Positions 45,568 to 55,507 are shown, counted from the first letter of the stretch. The stretch: 64,000 bases of DNA from Paenibacillus andongensis (GCF_025369935.1 NZ_CP104467.1:2487001-2551000); one strand, 5' to 3'. The notes: a model not told the origin generated them from the sequence alone. Numbers and translations are program-made.

Positions 45568-45593
45568 AGCGAAATAGGAGTGATCATCACAAG

Positions 45594-47354
45594 ATGTCGA
45601 CAAAAATGTATATAAAGGACTATCCAAGACCTCAGTTTGTACGAGAAGCATGGGATAGTTTAAACGGTGAGTGGGAATTCCGTTTTGATGACGGGAACGT
45701 TGGAGAGAAAGAAAAGTGGTACGAGGAGTTTGAGGGGGACCTCAAGATCATGGTTCCGTTCACCTATGAAACGAAGGCCAGCGGCATTGGTGAAGAGGTA
45801 TTTCACCCTCATATATGGTATCACCGATCACTGGAAGTTCCGAAGGAAAAGGAAGGAAAACGGATCATCCTGCATTTTCAAGCGGTGGACTATCTAGCCA
45901 AATTGTGGGTGAACGGAACTTATGTAGGTCAGCATCAAGGTGGATACGCTGCGTTTTCATTTGATATTACGCCCTATATTCAATTTGGTCAGTCTAACAG
46001 CCTCGTCATGAAGGTAGAGGACAGCCAGAGCTGCACGCAACCACGCGGCAAGCAGCGTTGGGTGAACGACAATTTCGAATGCTTTTATGTGCAGACGACT
46101 GGAATTTGGCAAAGCGTATGGTTGGAGTATGTGGCGGAATCTTATATCAAGTCCGTGAAAATGACACCTGATCTCGACAGTCAATCGGTACGCTTTGAAT
46201 ACCATACGCATTGTGAATTAGAGCAGGGGCAGCTTCGCTTAGAGACGCGAATCAGTTATAAGGGGAAGATCCTCAAACAAACCGCTTTGATCGTGGATCG
46301 GCCTTGGCTGCAATTGGAGGTAGATTTGCTGCATGAAGCGAATGGTCCGTGGAAGGTAATCAAATGGTCTCCGCAAAGTCCGAACTTATACGATGTGGAA
46401 TTTGTTTTAATTAAAGATGACGTCGTCATCGACCATGTGTATGCTTACTTCGGCATGAGGAAAATCTCCATAGAAAAAGGAAAAGTTCTCCTTAATAATA
46501 TTCCGATTTATCAGCGGTTAATTTTGGACCAAGGGTACTGGCCCGACAGTCATTTGACGCCGCCTTCGGACCAAGCATTGATAGAGGATATCGATGCTAT
46601 TCTCGCCATGGGATACAACGGGGTGAGGAAGCACATGAAAATTGAAGATGCGCGGTTCCTATATTGGTGTGATGTCAAAGGGCTTTTGGTATGGTCTGAG
46701 ATGGCAGCCACCTATGAATTTAATGATGAGGCAGTTGAGACCTTCACCAAGGAATGGATCGAGATTGTAAGACAGCAGTATAATCATCCGAGCATCATCA
46801 CGTGGGTGCCTTTTAATGAGTCTTGGGGCATCATGCAAATTTTGACTGACCGTAAGCAGCAGAAGTTCACTGAAGGTATCTATCATTTGACCAAATCGAT
46901 GGACCCGAATCGTCCTGTCATCACAAATGACGGATGGGAACATACCGTTTCAGATATTTTGACGTTACATGATTATGTGGAAAGCGGTACGGAATTCCTT
47001 CAGCGTTATGCGGATAAATCCCCTATCGTAAACAACGAATGGGCGTTCAATAATGGGAAATATGCCCTAGCCCAAGGATACACGTATCGTGGACAGCCAA
47101 TCATCATTAGCGAATTTGGAGGGATCGCTTTCCAAACCGATAAAGGCTGGGGGTATGGCAATCAGGTCGTGACGGAAGAGGCCTTTGTTGAGCGGTTCCG
47201 GGGCATTACCCAAGCGATTAAGGATATCGACTACATATGTGGGTATTGTTATACGCAGGTGACGGATGTCCAGCAGGAAATGAACGGACTGCTCACTGAA
47301 GACCGGAAACCGAAGATTCCACTCGAGCTTATCAAAGAAATTAACCTCGCTTAA
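45594..47354 (+). CDS. GH2 glycosidase
   Basis: A 586-residue cytoplasmic enzyme (no signal peptide). The sugar-binding sandwich (about 20-180) has LNGEWEFRFDDG, HIWYHRSLEVP and GGYAAFSFDIT, then the immunoglobulin-like domain and TIM barrel. The acid/base is Glu409 in WVPFNESWG and the nucleophile Glu507 in IISEFGG. This short GH2 layout is found in beta-galactosidases, beta-glucuronidases and in arabinosidases. Given the arabinan neighbours an arabino- or galacto-oligosaccharidase is likely. The AGGAGTG site is rather far from the ATG; Met5 (45606) is an alternative start. Confidence 0.85.
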   Translation: MSTKMYIKDYPRPQFVREAWDSLNGEWEFRFDDGNVGEKEKWYEEFEGDLKIMVPFTYETKASGIGEEVFHPHIWYHRSLEVPKEKEGKRIILHFQAVDYLAKLWVNGTYVGQHQGGYAAFSFDITPYIQFGQSNSLVMKVEDSQSCTQPRGKQRWVNDNFECFYVQTTGIWQSVWLEYVAESYIKSVKMTPDLDSQSVRFEYHTHCELEQGQLRLETRISYKGKILKQTALIVDRPWLQLEVDLLHEANGPWKVIKWSPQSPNLYDVEFVLIKDDVVIDHVYAYFGMRKISIEKGKVLLNNIPIYQRLILDQGYWPDSHLTPPSDQALIEDIDAILAMGYNGVRKHMKIEDARFLYWCDVKGLLVWSEMAATYEFNDEAVETFTKEWIEIVRQQYNHPSIITWVPFNESWGIMQILTDRKQQKFTEGIYHLTKSMDPNRPVITNDGWEHTVSDILTLHDYVESGTEFLQRYADKSPIVNNEWAFNNGKYALAQGYTYRGQPIIISEFGGIAFQTDKGWGYGNQVVTEEAFVERFRGITQAIKDIDYICGYCYTQVTDVQQEMNGLLTEDRKPKIPLELIKEINLA

Positions 47355-47379
47355 AAGTTAACCAAAAGAGGTGTTGAGT

Positions 47380-48231
47380 ATGGAATATAGAAGACTTGGA
47401 CGTACGAACTTAAACGTTTCTTGTGTTGGATTCGGTGGCGCACCGATGGGACTGGATAACTATTTGGAGCCTTATGAAGCAACGAAAAGTCGTGACGTGG
47501 TTATCGATTCGCTTCATGCTGCGTTGGACAAGGGAATTAATTATATCGATACGGCACAGGGATATAGAAATGGGCTAGGCGAAAGTATTATTGGAGCTGT
47601 GTTGAAAGAACGCCGTCACGATGCGTATATAGCTACAAAAGTTCCCTCGCATTTTGGTTATGATGATGTGATTCGATCCGTCGATGCCAGCTTGAAGCAT
47701 CTTCAGACCGATTACATCGACGTCATGCAGTTCCATGGAGGGTATTTAACGGAAGAGGATTATCACCGAATTGTGAATGACGGACCGTTGGATGCACTAA
47801 AAGTATGTCAAGAACAAGGGGAAATACGTTACATAGGAATCACGAATGAAGTTCCTGATCACGTATTGCTTTGGTCCATTCGTTCTGGATTTTTTGATGT
47901 CATTCAAGTTCGGTATAATCTCTTTTATCAGGGTGCTGCAGATCCAATTATTCCGGAAGCCGCTAAGCATGACGTTGGAGTCGTCGTCATGAGGCCGCTG
48001 ACGAGCCAATCCCTTTATCGTTTTATGAAGCGCGTTGCGCCAGAGTCACTTGAGACGATCAATCCTCATCAGATTGCCTTAGATTTTGTTCTCTCTAATC
48101 CCGATGTTTGCGTTGCCATATGTGGTATGCGGACCATTCAAGAAGTCTTGGATAATGTCAGTACTGTGGATGAAAAAGAATGGCGCTGGGATTTTAAGCT
48201 TGATCGCGGCCAAGGCGGAGTCCAATTTTGA
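47380..48231 (+). CDS. Aldo/keto reductase
   Basis: A 283-residue NAD(P)H-dependent oxidoreductase. The start at 47380 (MEYRRLGRT) follows AAAAGAGGTG. The catalytic set is visible: Asp and Tyr in YIDTAQGYRNGLGESIIG, Lys in YIATKVPSH and His in VMQFHGGY. Family blocks IRYIGITNEV and QVRYNLFYQ follow. As the last gene of the sugar operon it may oxidise or reduce a released sugar such as arabinose; the substrate is unknown. Confidence 0.88.
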   Translation: MEYRRLGRTNLNVSCVGFGGAPMGLDNYLEPYEATKSRDVVIDSLHAALDKGINYIDTAQGYRNGLGESIIGAVLKERRHDAYIATKVPSHFGYDDVIRSVDASLKHLQTDYIDVMQFHGGYLTEEDYHRIVNDGPLDALKVCQEQGEIRYIGITNEVPDHVLLWSIRSGFFDVIQVRYNLFYQGAADPIIPEAAKHDVGVVVMRPLTSQSLYRFMKRVAPESLETINPHQIALDFVLSNPDVCVAICGMRTIQEVLDNVSTVDEKEWRWDFKLDRGQGGVQF

Positions 48232-48285
48232 TTCACAAGCCAGAAGCCATTTGAAAGTGGATCTAGTTGTAATCAATTAAAGACG

Positions 48286-48324
48286 AAAAAACCAGCAACT
48301 TTAACAAAAGTTTGCTGGTTTCTT
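48286..48324 (+). terminator. Bidirectional terminator between converging operons
   Basis: AAACCAGCAACTT and AAGTTTGCTGGTTT form the stem, flanked by AAAAA and TTTCTTC. It separates the aldo/keto reductase gene from the converging AraC gene. Confidence 0.8.
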
Positions 48325-48328
48325 CTGT

Positions 48329-49174
48329 CTATTGGGTTTTACTAAATATCTTTCGAAAGTCGCTTGGTCTCACACCGGTTTTAGTTTGGAACAGGTTCGA
48401 AAAATAATGCGGATCGACATATCCAAGCTTATAAGCAATATCGCTTATGGTCAGTTGTGTGTCAAGCAGCATCCGTTTAGCGGATTCTAGCTTTTTTGTG
48501 ATGACATAGTGATAAATGGTCGTTCCGAGATCTCTTTTAAATAAGCGATTCATTTGTTTATTCGAGAGGCCAATAAGTGAAGAGAGCTGAGTCGAGTCGA
48601 ATGGATGCAGGATACTGTTATCCAAATACTGCTTTATAGCTTGAACCGTTGATGTTAAAGCATCTCCTCCTTTACGCAATGTTTCAGAGAGGCTGACGAT
48701 GATTCGCATAAGAATGACCTGAAGCTCGGTTTGCAAGACCTCAACTGACTTTTGCTTAGCCGCTTCAATAGCCTCTATAAACAAATATTCCAACCCGCTA
48801 TCCTGCGTCACGATATGAGGAAGCAGTTGATAAGCTTCAAGCATCTTTAGAATCCAGTTTCCGCTAATGTTTAGCCATATATAGCTCCATTGCTCCTGGT
48901 GATCAATATCGGAGGCAACTTCATGGAAGCAGCCTGCTGGAAGGATAAATACGTCTCCCTGACGAGCCATATGGGAGTGGGTACCGACCTTAACACAGCC
49001 TTGCCCTGAAAGTACAAAACCGAAAACTGTAATTTTTGCAAGCTTCCGAATATTGCTGTAATCCGGTTCACAGTGATTAATCCCCAAGAACTGCACACTC
49101 AGAGGAGGAGGCTCTCCTACTGAAGGCAGGTGATAAACGGGTCCAGTCTTGCCGTGTTTATTCAACATCGTCAT
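48329..49174 (-). CDS. AraC-family regulator coupled to the sulfatase
   Basis: A 281-residue regulator with an N-terminal cupin-like part (FVLSGQGCVKVGTHSHMARQGDVFILPAG) and a C-terminal AraC domain (STQLSSLIGLSNKQMNRLFKRDL, ISDIAYKLGYVDPHYFSNLFQTKTG split over two helices, VRPSDFRKIF). The start at 49174 (MTMLNKHGK) overlaps the sulfatase stop as ATGA, so the longer frame up to 49264 is not needed. It likely controls the sulfatase operon it sits in. Confidence 0.88.
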   Translation of the reverse strand: MTMLNKHGKTGPVYHLPSVGEPPPLSVQFLGINHCEPDYSNIRKLAKITVFGFVLSGQGCVKVGTHSHMARQGDVFILPAGCFHEVASDIDHQEQWSYIWLNISGNWILKMLEAYQLLPHIVTQDSGLEYLFIEAIEAAKQKSVEVLQTELQVILMRIIVSLSETLRKGGDALTSTVQAIKQYLDNSILHPFDSTQLSSLIGLSNKQMNRLFKRDLGTTIYHYVITKKLESAKRMLLDTQLTISDIAYKLGYVDPHYFSNLFQTKTGVRPSDFRKIFSKTQ

Positions 49175-50685
49175 GCATGCCAGACTCGAGGCATCGCCAT
49201 AGACTCTTTGCCTAGCTCTGCCCATACATATTTCAACAAAAGCTCTGATTTTAAGGATTGGCACTCTGGATTATTCCATAAGTTACGGATTTCGCCCGGA
49301 TCCTCCTGCAAATCAAAGATTTCACCATAAGTTTGGTTATAGTACACGGTAATTTTATACCGTTCATCAACATACGTTTTTTGATGAATCGTCGTCGGGG
49401 TATGGCGAAACTCGCAGATGGCATGATCCCTGACTTGGCTCTTCTGACCGCACCATACTTGTGATTGATCCAAACCTGTCATATGGTGGGGAATCGAAAT
49501 GCCACATAGAGATAAAAAGGTAGGGGCCAAATCTACCAATGACTGAATGGCAGGCGAGGTTACCCCAGCTGGAACTTGACCAGGATACCGGACGATAAAT
49601 GGAATTTTGATAAGGTCTTCGTAATGAAAGCCTCCTTTGGCCTGAAGGCCATGTTGACCAAAGAAGTGCCCATGGTCTGTTGTAAATACAACGATCGTAT
49701 TGTCTGCAAGCCCCAGCTCATCAAGCTTGTTGAGAATATTTCCAATGTATTTGTCCATTAGACTGATCATGCCATAGTAGGTTGCTACCAGCTGTTTGCG
49801 GTCATGATCGGAATATAGCTCCGAGTGGGAATGATATCCGTGTACGGCAAAATCCCCTTCATTCCAGGGTTCAAAATCCGGGTGCTCCATTTGCGTTAAA
49901 TGAAAATGAGGCGGATTGTGATCATGCTCGCCGGGCGTAACGACAGGAATGGTCAGCTGTTTCGGGTCATACATCGTATCCCACGGTTCAGGTACCAAAT
50001 AATCCGGGTGAGGATCAAAGAAGCTGGACCAGAGGAAGAAACCTTGATCGTCTTCTTTATATTGCTCCAAAAGAGCGTTGGTCCTTTCTGCTATCCAGGT
50101 ATTGTAGTGATATTTTTCAGGGATAGGCCATTTATGGAGAAGGGAACGATCCATCGTACCTGTTGGCGGCAGGAAATAGTCACGCCAGTTCAAACAGCCC
50201 TTTTCTTCCATCCAAAGTGCGTAATGTTGGCCGACATGTGACTCATTCGTATGATTACGTGCTAACTCTACATGATCAAAACCGTAAAAGGGCCCGTTAT
50301 TTTCCTTCCAAAAATCAAGATCCTGTAAGATCGGATAAGCCTCGAGAGATGGATATTGCTCAGTTGATGCTAACGGCTGAAAATGAGCTTTGCCTACGAG
50401 AGCAGATCTGTAACCGGCTTCACGGAAATCTTCTCCTACCGTATGAACATTCTCTAACAGCTTCGTGCCTAATGTCCATGCTCCGTGTTGGCTTGGATAC
50501 ATGCCGGTAATGATGGAAGCCCTAGTCGGAGTACAAGTGGGATTCGGACAATACGAACGTGTAAATGTAGTTCCTTCCTTCACCAGACGATCCAGATTCG
50601 GTGTCTTCATTTCTGAATTAAAAGCACCTAGCGTATTCCAATGCTGCTGATCGCTAGTGATTAACAAAATATTAGGTTTCTTCAT
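49171..50685 (-). CDS. Formylglycine-type sulfatase
   Basis: A 504-residue type I sulfatase. PNPTCTPTRASIITG carries Cys51 of the C-x-P-x-R motif, which must be turned into formylglycine to act. Metal ligands are seen in LLITSDQQHW (Asp12) and TTDHGHFFGQHG. There is no signal peptide, so it works in the cytoplasm on an imported sulfated sugar or small sulfate ester. GGAGG precedes the ATG. It leads a two-gene operon with an AraC regulator, divergent from another AraC gene. The FGE encoded 41 kb away in this window could mature it. Choline-sulfatase-like or glycan-sulfatase roles cannot be told apart. Confidence 0.92.
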   Translation of the reverse strand: MKKPNILLITSDQQHWNTLGAFNSEMKTPNLDRLVKEGTTFTRSYCPNPTCTPTRASIITGMYPSQHGAWTLGTKLLENVHTVGEDFREAGYRSALVGKAHFQPLASTEQYPSLEAYPILQDLDFWKENNGPFYGFDHVELARNHTNESHVGQHYALWMEEKGCLNWRDYFLPPTGTMDRSLLHKWPIPEKYHYNTWIAERTNALLEQYKEDDQGFFLWSSFFDPHPDYLVPEPWDTMYDPKQLTIPVVTPGEHDHNPPHFHLTQMEHPDFEPWNEGDFAVHGYHSHSELYSDHDRKQLVATYYGMISLMDKYIGNILNKLDELGLADNTIVVFTTDHGHFFGQHGLQAKGGFHYEDLIKIPFIVRYPGQVPAGVTSPAIQSLVDLAPTFLSLCGISIPHHMTGLDQSQVWCGQKSQVRDHAICEFRHTPTTIHQKTYVDERYKITVYYNQTYGEIFDLQEDPGEIRNLWNNPECQSLKSELLLKYVWAELGKESMAMPRVWHA

Positions 50686-50874
50686 CCGGCATTTCCTCCA
50701 AGAAATATATTTATATTTTAAGAATAAGGTCGTAAGCGTAGATTGGAAATATCAGAACTTTGGTTTCGTTTAACATTTTGTTAGGTTTAACTATCTTGAG
50801 TTGATCGAATAAAAGGAATAAGATGGAGTGGAAGAGCTTTGAGTTATAACCAAGTTTTGAGGTGAAAAAACACC

Positions 50875-51735
50875 ATGCAGGAATTTGCCCACGAATATGC
50901 ACAACAACTTTATTTGAACCCGAGTGAGTTTATTAAAATGAGTGGTTTGTGGTGTCTCCGCCTTGGGCATAACGTTGCCAAACCTAACTATCAGGTCGGG
51001 CCTAAAAGAATCGAATGTTACAGCCTTCATTTCGTGGTTGAAGGTCAATTACTGCTTCAATATGAAGACCGGGATGCGATTCTCAAACCTGGCGACATTT
51101 GCTGCTTCTTCCCGGATGAATCGTATTCATACCGCATCTACGAACCGGAAAAGACCTTAAAACTTATTTGGATTGCCTTTCAAGGTCCCCAGGCTGCTCC
51201 TCTGCTGCAATCGCTAGGACTAACTCAGACCACTCCCATTCTGCGTGCAAGATGCAGCAAGGAAGTTTGGACTAAACTATATGCATTACTTCATTTTATC
51301 TCGGATCAACCGGATAGCGTTCAGGATATCGGCTTCTCATTAGATCTGCAGGAAAAGCTATATGCTGTCTTTGCTGTGCTTATGAAAGAGGAAAAGGCGA
51401 TTAACGATGCCAAAGGTATTGTAGATGACATACCATGGCTGAAGCGTTCACTAGATTTTATGCAATTGCATTATATGGAAGGAATCAGCATCAAGGAGGT
51501 CGCTGAGGTGGCGGGGGTACACAGATCTTACTTCTCGGATATATTCAAGAAAATGATAGGCGTATCCCCTAACCGCTATTTGTACCGGCTAAAAATGGAA
51601 AAGGCGGCAGCGTTGATCTCATTAGGAGATAGGAATATAACAGAGGTCGCTTATACGGTCGGCTATCCAAGCCTATATTCGTTCTCACGAGCTTATAGCA
51701 ATTATTATGGCTATTCTCCAGGCAGCAAGCGGTAA
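50875..51735 (+). CDS. AraC-family regulator
   Basis: A 286-residue regulator. The cupin-like N-terminal half (CYSLHFVVEGQLLLQYEDRD, LKPGDICCFFPDESYSY) is followed by an AraC domain (ISIKEVAEVAGVHRSYFSDIFKK, ITEVAYTVGYPSLYSFSRAY, GYSPGSKR). It lies between the divergent sulfatase operon and the GH43/YesMN cluster and may regulate either. GAGGTG precedes the ATG. The 189-base divergent region 50686-50874 shows no clear operator. Confidence 0.9.
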   Translation: MQEFAHEYAQQLYLNPSEFIKMSGLWCLRLGHNVAKPNYQVGPKRIECYSLHFVVEGQLLLQYEDRDAILKPGDICCFFPDESYSYRIYEPEKTLKLIWIAFQGPQAAPLLQSLGLTQTTPILRARCSKEVWTKLYALLHFISDQPDSVQDIGFSLDLQEKLYAVFAVLMKEEKAINDAKGIVDDIPWLKRSLDFMQLHYMEGISIKEVAEVAGVHRSYFSDIFKKMIGVSPNRYLYRLKMEKAAALISLGDRNITEVAYTVGYPSLYSFSRAYSNYYGYSPGSKR

Positions 51736-51830
51736 TAGAAATGTCCCTTTTCCTCACCTGACGAACCGCTTTCTCTATTAAGAGTTTGTATAAAGCACGA
51801 TATACTTATCATAAAAACACAACCGACTCG

Positions 51831-51844
51831 TGAACGCGCTTTCT
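51831..51844 (+). promoter_or_regulatory. cre-like site before the tandem GH43 gene
   Basis: TGAACGCGCTTTCT is a near match to the CcpA box (TGWAANCGNTNWCA, two mismatches), 27 bases before the GH43 ATG. Confidence 0.4.
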
Positions 51845-51870
51845 CAATTCGTATATGAAAGGAACAAAAA

Positions 51871-53658
51871 ATGAAGAGTGATTTTATCATGCAGCCTCCG
51901 CATCCTGAAACGGAATGGTCCGCCTGTACAGGCTATTCTGAATCGGCAGTATTCATAGAACCAATTATAGATGTCTCCTTAAGAGATGCCAGTATATGCA
52001 CCGGGCCGGATCATAGGTACTATTTGACCGGAACGACAGATGGCTCAAGCGTGCAGGTATGGACATCCGCAGATTTAAAGTCATGGACGGGGCCAGCCGC
52101 AGTGTGGAGCTTGGAGCAAGACGGAACGTGGCAAAAGGAGAGCACGAGCCCAACTGGCATAAGTGCGCCGGAAATCCGCTATGTGAAAGGAACGTTCTGG
52201 GTTACATATGGGTTAACGCAAGGCGGCACTGGCTTGCTCAAAAGCTTGTCCGCCTCTGTGATGGGGCCATACGAGGATATGGGAAAGATGACGGCTGACG
52301 GGCAGGATGCCTCCTTATTTGAGGATGAGGACGGAGCTGTATATTGGGTTTATAGCAATGGCAAGATTGCTCGGATGAATGAGGACATGACCGGACTTGC
52401 GGAAATTCCCCGGATGGTTGAAGTGCAGCCTTGGAGGGTTGCGGGGCGGGAGGATCATCCATCGTACATACGGAATCTGCAGGTAGGAGATTACGGGGCT
52501 TTTTTATACAAGCGGGATGGGTACTACTATATGTTCTGTGCAGATGCGCTTGAGAGGATGGGAAGCGATGCTGTAGATACTTTTGTAGCGGTGAGCCAAT
52601 CGATCTATGGTCCGTACAGCCGGCGGTATTTGGCACTGCCCCATGGGGGGCAAATGACTTTATTTGACGGACCGGAGGATCGGCTCTACGCATCTTTTAC
52701 GGGCTGTGGCAGCTATTCGCCGGTCGAGCATTACCCCTCCGTTGTGGCGATGACGTTAGAAGGCCCTGGATTTATTAGACCGACGAAGGAAGTGATACTT
52801 GAGAAAGGCGCCGTGGGAAGTCTCAAGCCCGTAGCGGACTTTCCGATTCGGGATCCTCATATTAGCACAGGCCCGGATGGGACGTATTATATGACGGGGA
52901 CTTCTGATGAGCCGCATCGCAATTTCTGGGACCGGAATAACCAGCTTCACCTGTGGCGCTCTAAAGATTTGAAGGAATGGCACCATGTGGCGAAAGTATG
53001 GGATTTATCCGAGAACGGTACATGGGAGAACAACATGTATAAGAATCCGTGTCTTTGGGCGCCGGAGATGATCTATTTGTACGGAACGTTCTGGATCACT
53101 TATTCTCTTCAAGGCGGAGGCACCGGGATGATTAAAAGCGTATCCGGACACGCGGAAGGCCCCTATATCGATATGGGACGCATGACGAATACGGATATCG
53201 ATTCCAGTCTGTTCCTAGATGAGGACGGCGAGGTGTATTTTGTATGGCAGGACGGGAAAATAGCCCGGATGAAAAAGGATATGACAGGCTTCGCGGAAGA
53301 TCCCCGCAAGCTGCTGTGCTCAGACGGACAGCGCGTAGGATATGAGGGGGCTTTTATCGTGAAGTACAAAGGGAAGTATATTCTTGGTGCGGCGGAATGG
53401 AGTGGCGACAAGCGGGTGGACGGCACTTATGATTTGATGTATGCCACCTCTGAGAACGTTTACGGCCCATATACCCCAAGACGGTTGGCGGTGCCCCATG
53501 GAGGCCACGGAACGATGTTCATCGATCGTGACGGCAGACTCTTGTCCACCTTTTTTGGAAACGATCGAACGGCTCCGTTTCGAACCCGTCCGGGAATCGT
53601 TCTGCTTCGGGCCGAAGAAGATGAACAAGGGCTATGCATAGCGCCTTGTTGTGAGTAA
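51871..53658 (+). CDS. Tandem GH43-like protein, second domain intact
   Basis: A 595-residue cytoplasmic protein made of two homologous five-bladed propellers (about 30-310 and 320-590). Domain 2 has base Asp328 (IRDPHISTG), Asp444 (TDIDSSLFLDEDG) and acid Glu492 (YEGAFIVK). Domain 1 keeps Asp39 (LRDASICTG) and Asp146 (GQDASLFEDEDG), but the acid position is Tyr208 (DYGAFLYK). Domain 1 is thus probably inactive or binds sugar only. Both repeat PEMIYLYGTFWITYSLQGGG-type blocks. It precedes the YesM/YesN genes and a terminator lies between. Confidence 0.88.
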   Translation: MKSDFIMQPPHPETEWSACTGYSESAVFIEPIIDVSLRDASICTGPDHRYYLTGTTDGSSVQVWTSADLKSWTGPAAVWSLEQDGTWQKESTSPTGISAPEIRYVKGTFWVTYGLTQGGTGLLKSLSASVMGPYEDMGKMTADGQDASLFEDEDGAVYWVYSNGKIARMNEDMTGLAEIPRMVEVQPWRVAGREDHPSYIRNLQVGDYGAFLYKRDGYYYMFCADALERMGSDAVDTFVAVSQSIYGPYSRRYLALPHGGQMTLFDGPEDRLYASFTGCGSYSPVEHYPSVVAMTLEGPGFIRPTKEVILEKGAVGSLKPVADFPIRDPHISTGPDGTYYMTGTSDEPHRNFWDRNNQLHLWRSKDLKEWHHVAKVWDLSENGTWENNMYKNPCLWAPEMIYLYGTFWITYSLQGGGTGMIKSVSGHAEGPYIDMGRMTNTDIDSSLFLDEDGEVYFVWQDGKIARMKKDMTGFAEDPRKLLCSDGQRVGYEGAFIVKYKGKYILGAAEWSGDKRVDGTYDLMYATSENVYGPYTPRRLAVPHGGHGTMFIDRDGRLLSTFFGNDRTAPFRTRPGIVLLRAEEDEQGLCIAPCCE

Positions 53659-53666
53659 TATATAAG

Positions 53667-53708
53667 CATGAATCAAGCTCGGGCTCCGGGCTGGGTTCAT
53701 GTTTTTTT
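53667..53708 (+). terminator. Terminator of the tandem GH43 gene
   Basis: CATGAA (53667) through AGCTCGG pairs with CCGGGCT through TTCATG (to 53701) with a few G-U pairs and one mismatch, followed by seven T. Confidence 0.85.
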
Positions 53709-53743
53709 CTAATCCAAGCGCAAATGGAAAGGAGCCCCAGTCC

Positions 53744-55504
53744 ATGAAGTTTTCCTCCTTGAAAAAGTTGATTTCACCCACGGTAAGCATCCAGGGGAAA
53801 ATCTTCGTTGCTTTCAGTCTGGTTACGCTGCTTGGCATCGTGGCCGTGACGAGTATTGTTTATTTGTACATGAGAGAAACGGTTAAGAACAATGCGATTA
53901 CTTCCGTTACGGAAAGCATCCGGCAGGCGGATGAGTCTTTAAATCTCCGACTGGAGGAAGTTAGCCGATTAAATACGGTGGTCGCCACGAATAAAACCGT
54001 GCTTGATACGTTGCTTAGCAAGACCGAGGAACCAAGTTACGAGTGGTTTCAGGAGCAAAAACGGATCGAGGAGTTTTTATCCGCATTGATTGCCTACAAG
54101 CCGTACATTTCACGCGTTGCCGTCATTGGCTTGAACGAGAAGGTGTTTTTCGTCGGCTCCCCTTGGCTCGACAAGAATGTGTTATTTACTCCGATGATGG
54201 ACAATTTGCTTCAAAATGGATCGGGCCATGCCTATTTTCATCAAACCGGCTCCAGCAACTCCATTGTTACCGGGCGTGAACTCCGCTATAACCGGAATTT
54301 AATCGGTATGGTGATGTTCGACCTGAATGACGAGATCATTAAGAAAATTTATGATGTCAAACCTACATCGGACAGCATGTTATATGTCGTAGACAGGAAG
54401 AAGGAATTCATTTATCAACCGGACACAAGCGTTCTTGATAAGGAAACGATTATTCGGCTTAATCAGGAGCTCGGCGGTACGGACGGTTCGGTTGAAAGGA
54501 TCATTAACCAAACTTCGTATCTAGTCGTCATGCAGAAATCGGATTATACAGGGTGGTCCACGCTTGCACTTGTTCCTATGAAATCGCTCCTGACGGAAAC
54601 GGCGCGGATCCGCAATGTATTAGCCACAGTAGCTATTATAGTGTTCATCATTATCGTCATCGGTACTTTACAGGTTTCCTCTAGAATGACAAGAAATATT
54701 CGAAGGCTGAGATCGATGATGATGCATGTCATGGAAGGCAATATGACGCTGCCGCCTGTCGAAATTCATTCCAAGGATGAAATTGGTCAGCTTTATCATG
54801 TTTTCAAAAGCATGGTAGAGGAATTAAAGCGTTTACTTGAGGGCATCGTGACGACCGAGAAGGAAAAACGTGAAGCGGAGCTGGCTGTTTTACAGGCTCA
54901 AATCCGCCCTCATTTTCTATATAACACACTGAATACGGTTAAATATTTGGCCAAGCTAAACGGGGTGCCGAATATTGTTGAGGTATCCAAATCCTTGATC
55001 GAGCTCATGCGCGGTGTACTCGGAAATACGAATGAATTTCTCTCACTGCAAGAAGAGCTGCAGTATGTCCGCAGTTACGTAACGATTGAAAAGTACAAAT
55101 ATGTGGAACCTATCCATTTGAAGATAGAAGTCGAAAATGAAGAGCTTTTACAGCTCAGCGTGTTGAAGCTGATGCTGCAGCCTCTTGTGGAAAATGCCAT
55201 CATACACGGGCTATCCTCCTCGCAGCAGGAGGGCTTGGTGCTGATTCGCATTTATGAGGAAAGCAAGGAACTGAGAATCGAAGTTCGAGATAATGGCAAG
55301 GGCATGTCGAAGGAACAGATCGATGCGCTGTTTGAAGTAAATAAAAATACACGCTTCAGCGGCATGGGAGTCCGTAACGTGCATGAGCGCATCGTTCGAC
55401 TGTTCGGGGAGCCTTACGGCGTGTTTCTCGATAGTGAGCCTGATGCGTATACCACCGTGCAGATCAGATTTCCATGGTTGGATCGAATTGGACAGGAGGA
55501 ATGA
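53744..55504 (+). CDS. Sensor histidine kinase, YesM type
   Basis: A 586-residue membrane kinase; start at 53744 (MKFSSLKKL) behind AAAGGAGCC. TM1 about 24-46, dCache-like extracellular sensor to about 285, TM2 VLATVAIIVFIIIVIGTLQV, HAMP-like region to about 360. The kinase block QIRPHFLYNTLN has the phospho-His390, and the HATPase has LVENAIIHGLSS and VRDNGKGMS and GMGVRNVHER. It forms a pair with the YesN-type regulator three bases downstream. Such pairs sense extracellular sugars and switch on the adjacent LplABC importer, here at 57229-60711. Confidence 0.92.
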   Translation: MKFSSLKKLISPTVSIQGKIFVAFSLVTLLGIVAVTSIVYLYMRETVKNNAITSVTESIRQADESLNLRLEEVSRLNTVVATNKTVLDTLLSKTEEPSYEWFQEQKRIEEFLSALIAYKPYISRVAVIGLNEKVFFVGSPWLDKNVLFTPMMDNLLQNGSGHAYFHQTGSSNSIVTGRELRYNRNLIGMVMFDLNDEIIKKIYDVKPTSDSMLYVVDRKKEFIYQPDTSVLDKETIIRLNQELGGTDGSVERIINQTSYLVVMQKSDYTGWSTLALVPMKSLLTETARIRNVLATVAIIVFIIIVIGTLQVSSRMTRNIRRLRSMMMHVMEGNMTLPPVEIHSKDEIGQLYHVFKSMVEELKRLLEGIVTTEKEKREAELAVLQAQIRPHFLYNTLNTVKYLAKLNGVPNIVEVSKSLIELMRGVLGNTNEFLSLQEELQYVRSYVTIEKYKYVEPIHLKIEVENEELLQLSVLKLMLQPLVENAIIHGLSSSQQEGLVLIRIYEESKELRIEVRDNGKGMSKEQIDALFEVNKNTRFSGMGVRNVHERIVRLFGEPYGVFLDSEPDAYTTVQIRFPWLDRIGQEE

Positions 55505-55507
55505 AGA

